Shown: positions 53,600-61,677 of the stretch, in pieces
Layout: each line of letters starts with the position of its first letter
Numbering within the stretch: position 1 is the stretch's first letter
Origin: Pseudoalteromonas neustonica
Lineage (GTDB): Bacteria; Pseudomonadota; Gammaproteobacteria; Enterobacterales; Alteromonadaceae
DNA: 64,000 bases
Assembly: GCF_001653135.1 (NCBI RefSeq)
Contig: NZ_BDDS01000006.1
Span: 124,001 to 188,000, forward strand
Direction of reading: 5' to 3'
Program-made: the position numbers and the translations under genes
The notes under the pieces: generated by a model
Database searches by the model: none
Told to the model about the DNA's origin: nothing
Seen by the model: the letters and a program-made list of their open reading frames with translations, nothing else

Positions 53600-53794
53600 T
53601 TAATTTGTCATGTGATGATGTACAAAGAGAACAGCCCATAACAATATTGCACTACCGATAAAGATCAATAAACCTTTTAGACTAAAGCTACTAATTCTAT
53701 GTTTGCAAACGGGGCAAACAAAGTATGATTTGTTCATTGCCACCTTAACCTCTAGGGGAACAATATCCGCCTTGCATTTTTTACACTGAGCCAT
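53600..53794 (-). CDS. Small zinc-ribbon membrane protein
   Basis: 64 residues: a zinc ribbon (CKKC at 4-7 and CPVC at 27-30) and one C-terminal membrane span (LKGLLIFIGSAILLWAVLFV) ending HHHMTN. Cytoplasmic ribbon with a tail anchor is the expected topology. Function unknown. It is bounded upstream by IS remnant 2 with the recurrent promoter and a GTTATG box, and downstream by the attC-like site, so it could be a single-gene cassette. Its ribosome site is weak. Confidence 0.65.
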   Translation of the reverse strand: MAQCKKCKADIVPLEVKVAMNKSYFVCPVCKHRISSFSLKGLLIFIGSAILLWAVLFVHHHMTN

Positions 53795-53822
53795 TTAAAT
53801 TTGCACACTCTGATTGAAACAT

Positions 53823-54075
53823 AACGAGCCTGTAGAATAACTCGTTTTTAATTTATTTTTATTGATGTATTAACCATAGCCGAGTTCCTATTTTGATTCA
53901 ATCGACAACTGACTTTCACGTAAATATTTGGTGTTGTTTTAATGGGCGTTTTGGAAGGTATGACAGGTGTTTAAGTGGCTTATTTAAGGTGATAAGGGGT
54001 TACCCTTATTAATGTATCGTGTTTCTCAGCTTTTCTAGATTATGAACAAGGCAATACAATTGTCGCACAATGAAG
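53823..54075 (-). mobile_element. IS remnant 2: transposase C-terminus plus 3' end
   Basis: Minus strand: FIVRQLYCLVHNLEKLRNTI and H, stop at 54009-54011, then the same 3' non-coding sequence as remnant 1, ending CGAGTTATTCTACAGGCTCG near 53823. One codon changed (Trp to Cys) and scattered substitutions relative to remnant 1 show two separate old insertions rather than a recent duplication. A direct/inverted AATGAAGTGA motif follows at 54070-54100. Confidence 0.65.
53873..53901 (-). promoter_or_regulatory. Recurrent promoter, copy 4
   Basis: Minus strand: TTGAAT (53896-53901), 17 bp, TATGGT (53873-53878), inside IS remnant 2 and reading out to the small zinc-ribbon gene (start 53794, leader about 72 nt). 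Confidence 0.65.
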
Positions 54076-54203
54076 TGAGGCATTCACTTCATTGTGCCTG
54101 CAAGGTTAATTTGTTTATTCCTTTATTGACTGTAACATTGCGATTTTTCAGATCTATGTCTTCTTAATAATATTTCCAACTACCCGCTTATATTTGAAAT
54201 ACT

Positions 54204-54599
54204 CTACTTTCCAAAGACTGGTGGACTTAGATTCAGCTGTAACTTTATTTTTTCTCTAAATTCAATTGGAAAATCAATTGGAAAATCAATTGTAATATCA
54301 TGTGATGTAGCCTTCCCCGAAGAAAAGTGTCGCTTTGATGAATATAGAGCTTCTTCAATTGGCTGTAAAGGTAGGGAAGAAGGCGTCAAATCCAAATTTT
54401 CAATTTTAACAACTTTCCCCTTTTTGTTAAAAAATATCTTAGCAGTTACCTTTCCAGTCTTCGCGTTAATGATCATTCCTTCTTCAAAAACTGGATTAGA
54501 TACTTCCACAACTACTTCTGCTATATCGATATTCACCGAAGGCATGCAAGCATGGCTTGAGAAGCTAAAAGCTAATAACGCAATAGAGAGATACTTCAT
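54204..54599 (-). CDS. Secreted protein with TonB C-terminal-like domain
   Basis: 131 residues with a signal peptide (LSIALLAFSFSSHA). The mature part contains GKVTAKIFFNKKGKVVKIEN, a VxxxFxxxxxGxVxxxxI motif like that of the TonB C-terminal domain, as in the protein at 21637-22017. An internal direct repeat (FPIDFPIEF; TTTCCAATTGA-type 12-bp duplication near 54265-54295) is present. No TonB membrane anchor or proline spacer. Last gene of the accessory island. Confidence 0.65.
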   Translation of the reverse strand: MKYLSIALLAFSFSSHACMPSVNIDIAEVVVEVSNPVFEEGMIINAKTGKVTAKIFFNKKGKVVKIENLDLTPSSLPLQPIEEALYSSKRHFSSGKATSHDITIDFPIDFPIEFREKIKLQLNLSPPVFGK

Positions 54600-54831
54600 A
54601 ATTACCTTTCAAATATAGCAATTTAATTAAAGAGTACTTTCCCTATTTTTTGACTTGGGAGGAAAACACAAGAAACTATAAATACACACAGCTCTAATTA
54701 TACCTGTGGATCAAATTTTGGCTTGATAAATCATACTAATATACACTCTGCTTATGGTTGTCTAGCAGGTGACGATTAAACATTATCGCCAATACGTTGA
54801 ACGGGCATGCATAGTACTTGCCCAAGAGCCA

Positions 54832-55185
54832 CTAACCCGCAGCTGTTAATTGTTGCTCTTTTAGCTGTTGTTTAAGTCGTGCGTTTTCAGCTTTTAAAAA
54901 AGCGACCTCTTCTTCAAGGGGTAGTTTTTTATCCGCTGTTTGCTCACCGGGTAATTTTTCTCGCAAAAGCATAATTACCTGCTCAGAGTGAATAACATCG
55001 CCAACTTTGGCTTTAAAATCATACACAATTCCTGCACTGGGTGCGATAACTTCAAGTACCGCTTTTTCAAGTTCAACGTCAAATAATGCTTGGTTAGCTG
55101 TAACAGCCTGTCCATCGTTGACATAAACTGCGGCAATTTTTGCCTCGCCCATTGAATCAAATAACTCTGGTGCTTGAATATCCAT
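54832..55185 (-). CDS. Lipoyl/biotinyl-attachment-like domain protein with coiled coil
   Basis: 117 residues. Residues about 1-75 have the lipoyl/biotinyl fold (VYVNDGQAVTANQALFDVEL, EKAVLEVIAPSAGIV, VGDVIHSEQVIMLL), with a lysine at the hairpin position (LEKAV, the DKA equivalent in lipoyl domains), so covalent lipoylation is possible. Residues about 85-117 form a coiled coil (EEEVAFLKAENARLKQQLKE). No dehydrogenase-complex genes are nearby. It follows the giant ATPase gene by 61 bp in the same direction and probably belongs to that operon. Start at ATG 55185; an ATG three codons earlier is too close to AAGGA. Confidence 0.8.
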   Translation of the reverse strand: MDIQAPELFDSMGEAKIAAVYVNDGQAVTANQALFDVELEKAVLEVIAPSAGIVYDFKAKVGDVIHSEQVIMLLREKLPGEQTADKKLPLEEEVAFLKAENARLKQQLKEQQLTAAG

Positions 55186-55256
55186 ATTTATCATTTCCTT
55201 ATAGTTAATATACGCACTCTCACTATTGAAGGTGCGTTTAATTAGATTGTCACCTG

Positions 55257-58200
55257 TTACAAAAGAGTTTGCCTAGGCATTGCGTCATCTTTTGTGTCAG
55301 TTTCAACGACTTTAGTTATTACCTGTGCAGGCTGATTTTTCATTGCTGTTAACAGCGCATCTAACGCCTGTTTGTGTTCATCGCTTTGTATGACTTGTTG
55401 CTCAGCATTTTTAACATTTTGTTGGGCCATTAACTCCAATACATCACGATTATTGTTGTGTTCTAGTTCATCTAATAGCTGATTAACTAAATCTGGCGCT
55501 AACTGCGCTATATTATTATCTGCCAACGCAGTGAGTATTTGAGCCAGTTGCTCACTATGATCAAGCGATTTAAGCGCCACTAATAATTGCTCGCTCAACA
55601 ACTGCATTTGCGCTTGGCTCCCCGCTAATAATGCGTGTTTTAAATCATTAAGCGCGGCATCTGGCGTACTATTGGCAATTGCACTGGCTAGCGTGTTTAA
55701 CTCAGTTTTAGTATTTAATTGCTCTGTTTGCATATTAAGTGCTGTTATTAATTGCTCAAAGCTTTGTTGGTTATTATTGTCACTTGTAACCTGCTTAAGC
55801 TGATCTAATGTTTCACCAAGTTGCGTTAGCTGCTGATGATTGTTATTGCTATTAATTGCTTGCGTTAACTTTTCGCCTAGGTTGTCAATTTGAGCATGGC
55901 TACTGTTGCTAGCAACCGCTTTTATCAGCTCATTTAACTGGGCTTTATTATCAAGTGGCGCTATATATTCACTTAATTGTTGACCCAGCATGCTCAAGGT
56001 TTGGTTACTATTATTGGCCGCAACCACTTTAGCTAACTCGCTCAATTGTGCGTGATTGTTATTACTTGCAACGGCATTACTCATCTGCTCTAGTTGCTGG
56101 CTAAGCATGTTCAATGTTTGATTATTATTATTCGCTGCAACGAGTGTAGCTAATTCATTCAATTGCGCATGATTATTATTACCTGCTACCGCATTGGTCA
56201 GCTCACTGAGAGCGTCTTGATTGCGAAGTTGCGCTAAATGTTCACCTAGTTGTTGCCCCAATACATTAATGGATTGATTGCTATTGTTTGCAGTGAGCAC
56301 TTTGCTCAATTCATTGAGCTGTGAATGATTGTTGTTATTTGATACCGCAGCAACCAGCTCAGTAATAGCCGCTTTATTATCAAGTGGTGCTAAATGCTTG
56401 CCTAAAGCTTGTTCTAAGTTATTAAACGCTTGGTTGGTATTGTTTTCACTGGTCGCTTTGGTGAGGGCGTTAAGCTGGCTGTGGTTGTTATTACTTGCAA
56501 TTGCAGCACTTAATTGCTCAAGTCCACTCTCATAAGGCGTTTGCTTAAAGCCGTTATCAAGCGATTGCGCAAGTGCGGCCAATGCGTGCTTATTATCTAG
56601 CCCTTGAATATTAACGCCTACACTTTGCAGTAAATCACTGTAATCGTGGCTTAGGTTATTTTTACTGAGCTTACTGGCAATGCCCTCAAGTGATTCATGT
56701 AAATACCCCATTTGCTCAACAGCCATCATGACTGGGCTGCCTGCTCCATCGAGTTTATTTAAGCGCACAAAGTCTTCTTTAATTTGGCTGTAACGAGCGT
56801 GATCTTCTTGCGTTAATGTACCACGCAGTTCACCCAGTTTGAGTAAGTTCTCTTCAGAGCCTTTACTGAGTGTTTGCGCTTCGCCGCGATAATGATCGCG
56901 TATAAGGTTTTCAAGCTCTTCGTCATTCATGGCAGCTACGACCTTCTCCGCCATTTTGTTCATGTTACGGTAACTACCTTGGAGCTTAAATGGGGGCTCG
57001 GTACGGTAATTATTATCTTGTGCGGCGGAGGCTATATACTGGGCGTTAACTTTAAGTACGGTATTACGAATGGTCATTAGTCGCGTGAGTACGGCTTTAA
57101 TTTCGTTAGCTTCGGCCTGTGAGTACCCATGTTCCATTTCATTTAATGAAATGTCTTCGCCTTGGCAAATACGCACTAATTTATATAAATCGTCCATATT
57201 GCGATTAGCCAGTGGCGCTAATACTGAATTGGAGGTCAGTGCATTTTCAATAAAGCTCATGGCAAATTCTTGCTCACAGCCTGCCAAAGTATCACCTAAG
57301 TTATAAATATCGGCGCGGTTAGCTAGCATGTCAGGAATTTTAAAGCTCTCGCCAGATTCCGTATAGGGGTTACCGGCCATCACTACAGCAAACTTTTTGC
57401 CCCGTAAATCATAGGTTTTACTTTTGCCATTCCACACGCCATCAATTCGGCGTGAGCCATCACACAATGAAATAAATTTTTGTAAAAACTCTGGGTTGGT
57501 ATGCTGAATATCATCCAAGTAGAGCATTACGTTATTGCCCATTTCAAAGCTTTGGTTAATTTTTGCAATTTCTTTTTCAGCGGTGGCATTAATTGCCTGT
57601 GCTGGGTCTAAAGAAACCTGATCATGCCCTATCGATGGGCAATTTACTTTAACAAAGGTTAGTCCTAAACGGTTTGCAACGTATTCAACCAAGGTTGTTT
57701 TACCGTAACCTGGCGGCGAAATAAGTAATAACATGCCCATTAAATCGGTGCGTTTATTTTTACCCGCTGAGCCAATTTGTTTTGCTAAGTTATCGCCAAT
57801 AATTGGAAAGTACACTTTGTTGATCAGCTGATTACGTACAAACGAGCTAAGCGGGCGTGCTTTAAATTCGTCAAGCTGCAGACGCTCTTTTTGCTCAGCC
57901 AAAATATCGCTGCGTAATGTGTGATATTGCTCAAATGCAGGTACTTGCTCGGTGATGTATTTACGCGTGCGAGCATAAAACTCAGCGTAATCTACATTCA
58001 GTATTTGCTCTTGCACTCGCTTATGTTGGCCCATAAGGCGTTCAACCTGCGTTATAGGGGTAACATCGAGTACATGATAATGCAGTTTTGTTGTTGCACT
58101 TAAATGCGCATAGTTTGCAGCTTCAGCCTGCACGACGGCATTTACTTTATCACTTTGCATGCAATAGGCGTTTACCCAACTTAAAAATAATAATGCACGT

Positions 58201-61200
58201 TCATCAGTTTGCGTTACATTTTCGCATGCATGATTAAGCTCGTTAATATAGCCTTTTGCTTTGGCGTCACTACTAAACTGCTCAGCTAAGTTTTTGGCCT
58301 GCTGAGAAATAATAAACTGTTGTTGTTCTGCTGTTTTTTGTTGCGCTAACTGCTGCACTAAGTAAGCGGCGGCTAAGTCACTTGATAAATCAGTAAAGCG
58401 CGCGCGCAGTTTACTTATTTGCGGTAAATACTCTGCAATTTGCTGACTTAATTGCTCATTCAAGGAGCTGATAAAACTGGTTGCACCAAAATGTTTATCC
58501 ATCAAAATGGCATTGATCGCTTGATGATAAAATGTATTCAGTTGTGCGGTTGATAATTGTGCGCTAAATAACTGCGCCACAATCCGACAACTTGCAGGGT
58601 AAATAAGCAAATCTAAGCTATTTTTTTGAGTCAATAAGGTGTCAATAATTGCGCATGCATCGTGATCGTGAATACCTTTTTCGTAACCCTCTTGGTAGCG
58701 CGGCTCAGCAAACTTTTGCACTAACGAAAGTAAGGTATCTTCTTTTTGTGCCTGTTGTAATTGTACAAATGTAAGCGAGTGCTCACTGTTTTCACACGCA
58801 AGCAATATTTGCGCAGCTAAATACTCACCACGATAAACCTCGTCATTCTCAGAGACCAAGGTTTGTTGCCACAAATGGCGACTTTGCTGTAGCGTATTAA
58901 GGCTTTGCTCATCTGTTATTGGTTCAAAATAATCAGTTCCCGTTAAGTGCAGCATTAGTTGCTCATCGCGCGGCAATAACGTTAAATCAAGCAGCTGCTT
59001 ATTTACGCTAAATGCGTGTTTACCAATACTGACTGAATTACCGCCATCAGTAAAAATGTCTTGTTTGTCACGCAGTGAGCGAATGCCCTGGTCTTTACTC
59101 GCTTTGAGTTTTGATTGAATATCATCGGCACGTATTTCATCGCCTAACTCTTTGAGCTCAGTAGTCAATGCGCGTAATTTGCTGATCATAGGATCGGCAG
59201 CAAAATAGGTATTGAGCGCATCAAGCTCAGTAAAGCTTTGCGCGCGGCGGTTTACGCCCTGTAAAATACGCTCTGCAGCGTTAGCTAAGTTAAGTGCACG
59301 GCGCTGGCGAGTATCAATTAAGCTTTGTTTGTGCGCTTCAAAGCTTTCGTATACGTCATCGCGCTTTGCAATAATCTCACTGAGGTATTCGTCAAAGTCA
59401 CTAAATTGCGATTCAAGCTCTTCGAGCTGAATCAGTAATCGAGATAATTGATCGTCACACGCTTCTGGTGTTTTGGCGTTATTTAGCGCGTTAGTAATAC
59501 TTTGCGAAAACAGCTTAAAGCGTGCGGCAAATTCGGCTTTTGCTTCAACACTACCCAGGCTTTTTTGACGAATTTCAATACTGGCTTTAGCGCGATTAAC
59601 CAGCGCATAAACAGCACTGATGTCTTCTAATATTTGCGTGCGTACGCGGCTGTCATCAATGTCTAAATCAAGCATGGTGTGGTTGAGTAAATCAAGCTCC
59701 ACGCTTTGCGTATCAAGTTGCGCTATATACGTTTTTAGCTCGCTGACACTTTCGCTTTTACTGCTGAGTTCTTCCAGCTCTTTTAGTTTTTCGTGGTACG
59801 GTGCTAATGCGCTATCTTGTTGTAAAAATGCAGCTGTTGCTTGGCTTACTTCGCCAAGCCTTTCATCAATTTGGTTTTGTAGTGCGTTAAGTGCATCTGT
59901 ATCTATATACTTAATGTCTTCAAGGCTGATCACTTGCCCTTTTAAGATTTTTAACGCATCAATACCCTGCACAAACTGTGGCGCAGCTTTAAAGCTATCT
60001 GGGCGTATGTCACGAGTTACATCAGTATATTGTTTATTAATATCCACCAAGGCTTGCTTGGCTTTGTTTTGAATTTCAGTAACTTTTTCAAATTCATCCA
60101 GCACTTGCTCAGCAGTTTCATTAATGCTGTGCAGGTTTTGAGCAATTTCAGTAAACTCACCTTCATTAAGCCAATGATAACGGTCGAAAATATTACGACT
60201 TAACGCAATCATGTCTTCGTAATGAAATAGACTCGGGCTTTGTTCATTTATTGCTTTACAAACACTGTACAAGTCAGAAATACCGCGTACTAAATCAGGG
60301 TTACCTATTTTGCCAAAAAAGCTGGTCAGCGGCGGCGCATTCGCAGCAAATTCAGCTGATACAAATGGGCTTTGCCAAATTTGAATCGGGTGTACGCGTT
60401 CAGGTTCGTCTTTATCAGCTTTAAAGGTAAGCGTTAAACCATCGTTGTATATGCCGTAGCCGTGACAATAGATAGGGTTTTGCAGGTTTTTATCAATAAT
60501 ATTGTATGCAAACAGTGCATAACGACCTTCGCTTGGCTCATAAAATACGTATAAAACATCTTCGCCGTTAGGTGACTTTATCTGCCTGTGGAATTCAAGA
60601 TCTTCTATTTGCTCTTCAAACGATCGCGCTTGCCCTGATTGTAAATAATAACCACCGGGAAAAATAACACCGTGATCTTCAGGTAAAGTAACGCAGGCAC
60701 TGCCAATGGCATCTTGGCGAGCAACCTGCTGAGTACGCGTATTAAAAATAAAGTAACGCCATGTTTTTTCGCGATACGGGAGTATTTTTATTAGTACTAA
60801 ATCGCCCACCAGCGCGTATTCCACATCACTATCAGCGAGAGATTGGTTTTTATCATCAACCGGCTCTTGGTAAATACCTTCACCGGTATCTGTGCTGTTT
60901 TCAATTTTAATCGTGAGTGAACCACCTATGGTCTCCACAAAAACTTGGTCAGCAATATTAATATGGGCATGGCGCCCTTCTACGTGATCACTGCGGTCAG
61001 TTTTGAGCCATTCAAAATCGTAGTCATGGGCGTGTTGAATATCACGTTCGCCGCGGTTATCTATATAATTGATGGTATTGTCTGGGTGAATTTCCCAGCG
61101 AAAAACCCGCACATCCGATAACTTGTCGCCAATTTGGAATAACGCAAACAGCTTGCCATTTTGTTGGTATAAGTGCTGTAAACTGGTTTGTTTGTAGTAA

Positions 61201-61595
61201 GTATAAAGCTCTTCAAAATCTCGAATAAAGCGCGTATCAGTTAAAAAACGGGTTTGCTCTGGGTAAGCTTCCACTTCAAAGTGATCGTCTTGCTCTACTA
61301 ATTTTTGTACGCTAAACACGTCGTTAATTGAGGTTTCTTTTTTTAACCCAAGTAATACGTTATAAGCAAAAATAACTTTATCGCCTACAATTACAATGTC
61401 ACGCGGTGTACAATTTTGCTCCGTACGAACTCGCACTCGCCCTTTAACTTGTAATTCTGTACTGCCAAACTCCGTTATACGCTGTTGATTAACTTCATCA
61501 ATTTGCGTTTTTAAAGTCCCGCCAAAATTACTTAAGCGGCGTTTAATTAAGTCGTATGAGCCTTGCTCTAGCGCTTGTTGTGTTGCGTCCGTCAT
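55257..61595 (-). CDS. Giant AAA-family ATPase (annotated class: DNA repair ATPase, DUF3686 type)
   Basis: 2112 residues. N-terminal half (about 1-450) is beta-rich with repeated YxLVGDLVLIKI/LVxxGDKVIFAYN-type strands and matches the DUF3686-type N-region; 470-900 is largely coiled coil. The AAA module is at about 1270-1500: Walker A PPGYGKTTLVEY near 1294, Walker B MLYLDDIQHTNPE near 1358, and a sensor region VVMAGNPYTESGESFKIPDM reminiscent of MoxR-type ATPases. Residues about 1690-1985 are Asn-rich repeats (NNNHAQLNEL..) of 52 or 39 residues. Members are called DNA repair ATPase without known biochemistry. Context with flotillin suggests a membrane-linked role. Confidence 0.85.
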   Translation of the reverse strand: MTDATQQALEQGSYDLIKRRLSNFGGTLKTQIDEVNQQRITEFGSTELQVKGRVRVRTEQNCTPRDIVIVGDKVIFAYNVLLGLKKETSINDVFSVQKLVEQDDHFEVEAYPEQTRFLTDTRFIRDFEELYTYYKQTSLQHLYQQNGKLFALFQIGDKLSDVRVFRWEIHPDNTINYIDNRGERDIQHAHDYDFEWLKTDRSDHVEGRHAHINIADQVFVETIGGSLTIKIENSTDTGEGIYQEPVDDKNQSLADSDVEYALVGDLVLIKILPYREKTWRYFIFNTRTQQVARQDAIGSACVTLPEDHGVIFPGGYYLQSGQARSFEEQIEDLEFHRQIKSPNGEDVLYVFYEPSEGRYALFAYNIIDKNLQNPIYCHGYGIYNDGLTLTFKADKDEPERVHPIQIWQSPFVSAEFAANAPPLTSFFGKIGNPDLVRGISDLYSVCKAINEQSPSLFHYEDMIALSRNIFDRYHWLNEGEFTEIAQNLHSINETAEQVLDEFEKVTEIQNKAKQALVDINKQYTDVTRDIRPDSFKAAPQFVQGIDALKILKGQVISLEDIKYIDTDALNALQNQIDERLGEVSQATAAFLQQDSALAPYHEKLKELEELSSKSESVSELKTYIAQLDTQSVELDLLNHTMLDLDIDDSRVRTQILEDISAVYALVNRAKASIEIRQKSLGSVEAKAEFAARFKLFSQSITNALNNAKTPEACDDQLSRLLIQLEELESQFSDFDEYLSEIIAKRDDVYESFEAHKQSLIDTRQRRALNLANAAERILQGVNRRAQSFTELDALNTYFAADPMISKLRALTTELKELGDEIRADDIQSKLKASKDQGIRSLRDKQDIFTDGGNSVSIGKHAFSVNKQLLDLTLLPRDEQLMLHLTGTDYFEPITDEQSLNTLQQSRHLWQQTLVSENDEVYRGEYLAAQILLACENSEHSLTFVQLQQAQKEDTLLSLVQKFAEPRYQEGYEKGIHDHDACAIIDTLLTQKNSLDLLIYPASCRIVAQLFSAQLSTAQLNTFYHQAINAILMDKHFGATSFISSLNEQLSQQIAEYLPQISKLRARFTDLSSDLAAAYLVQQLAQQKTAEQQQFIISQQAKNLAEQFSSDAKAKGYINELNHACENVTQTDERALLFLSWVNAYCMQSDKVNAVVQAEAANYAHLSATTKLHYHVLDVTPITQVERLMGQHKRVQEQILNVDYAEFYARTRKYITEQVPAFEQYHTLRSDILAEQKERLQLDEFKARPLSSFVRNQLINKVYFPIIGDNLAKQIGSAGKNKRTDLMGMLLLISPPGYGKTTLVEYVANRLGLTFVKVNCPSIGHDQVSLDPAQAINATAEKEIAKINQSFEMGNNVMLYLDDIQHTNPEFLQKFISLCDGSRRIDGVWNGKSKTYDLRGKKFAVVMAGNPYTESGESFKIPDMLANRADIYNLGDTLAGCEQEFAMSFIENALTSNSVLAPLANRNMDDLYKLVRICQGEDISLNEMEHGYSQAEANEIKAVLTRLMTIRNTVLKVNAQYIASAAQDNNYRTEPPFKLQGSYRNMNKMAEKVVAAMNDEELENLIRDHYRGEAQTLSKGSEENLLKLGELRGTLTQEDHARYSQIKEDFVRLNKLDGAGSPVMMAVEQMGYLHESLEGIASKLSKNNLSHDYSDLLQSVGVNIQGLDNKHALAALAQSLDNGFKQTPYESGLEQLSAAIASNNNHSQLNALTKATSENNTNQAFNNLEQALGKHLAPLDNKAAITELVAAVSNNNNHSQLNELSKVLTANNSNQSINVLGQQLGEHLAQLRNQDALSELTNAVAGNNNHAQLNELATLVAANNNNQTLNMLSQQLEQMSNAVASNNNHAQLSELAKVVAANNSNQTLSMLGQQLSEYIAPLDNKAQLNELIKAVASNSSHAQIDNLGEKLTQAINSNNNHQQLTQLGETLDQLKQVTSDNNNQQSFEQLITALNMQTEQLNTKTELNTLASAIANSTPDAALNDLKHALLAGSQAQMQLLSEQLLVALKSLDHSEQLAQILTALADNNIAQLAPDLVNQLLDELEHNNNRDVLELMAQQNVKNAEQQVIQSDEHKQALDALLTAMKNQPAQVITKVVETDTKDDAMPRQTLL

Positions 61596-61623
61596 GAAAA
61601 ACTATCCTGAAATTTAATTAAAG

Positions 61624-61654
61624 TTAGCCGTAATAAGTAATCTATTACGGCTAA
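61624..61654. promoter_or_regulatory. Intercistronic hairpin between flotillin and ATPase genes
   Basis: TTAGCCGTAAT pairs perfectly with ATTACGGCTAA (11 bp, 9-nt loop) in the 82-bp gap. No T tract on the minus strand, so it is more likely an attenuating, processing or RNA-stabilising structure within the operon than a full terminator. Confidence 0.5.
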
Positions 61655-61677
61655 AGGGATGAAACTTAGAAACCAGA

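Noticed and set aside
49415..54599. The minus-strand island as a prophage or complete integron.
   Set aside because: No phage structural genes, integrase, attI or regular series of attC sites were seen; only one attC-like site and IS/intron debris.
59212..60072. Long antisense frames inside the giant ATPase and flotillin genes (also 56329-57306 and 62311-62926).
   Set aside because: Serine/leucine-rich shadows of coiled-coil coding sequence; no start signals, and the coding strand gives a coherent protein.
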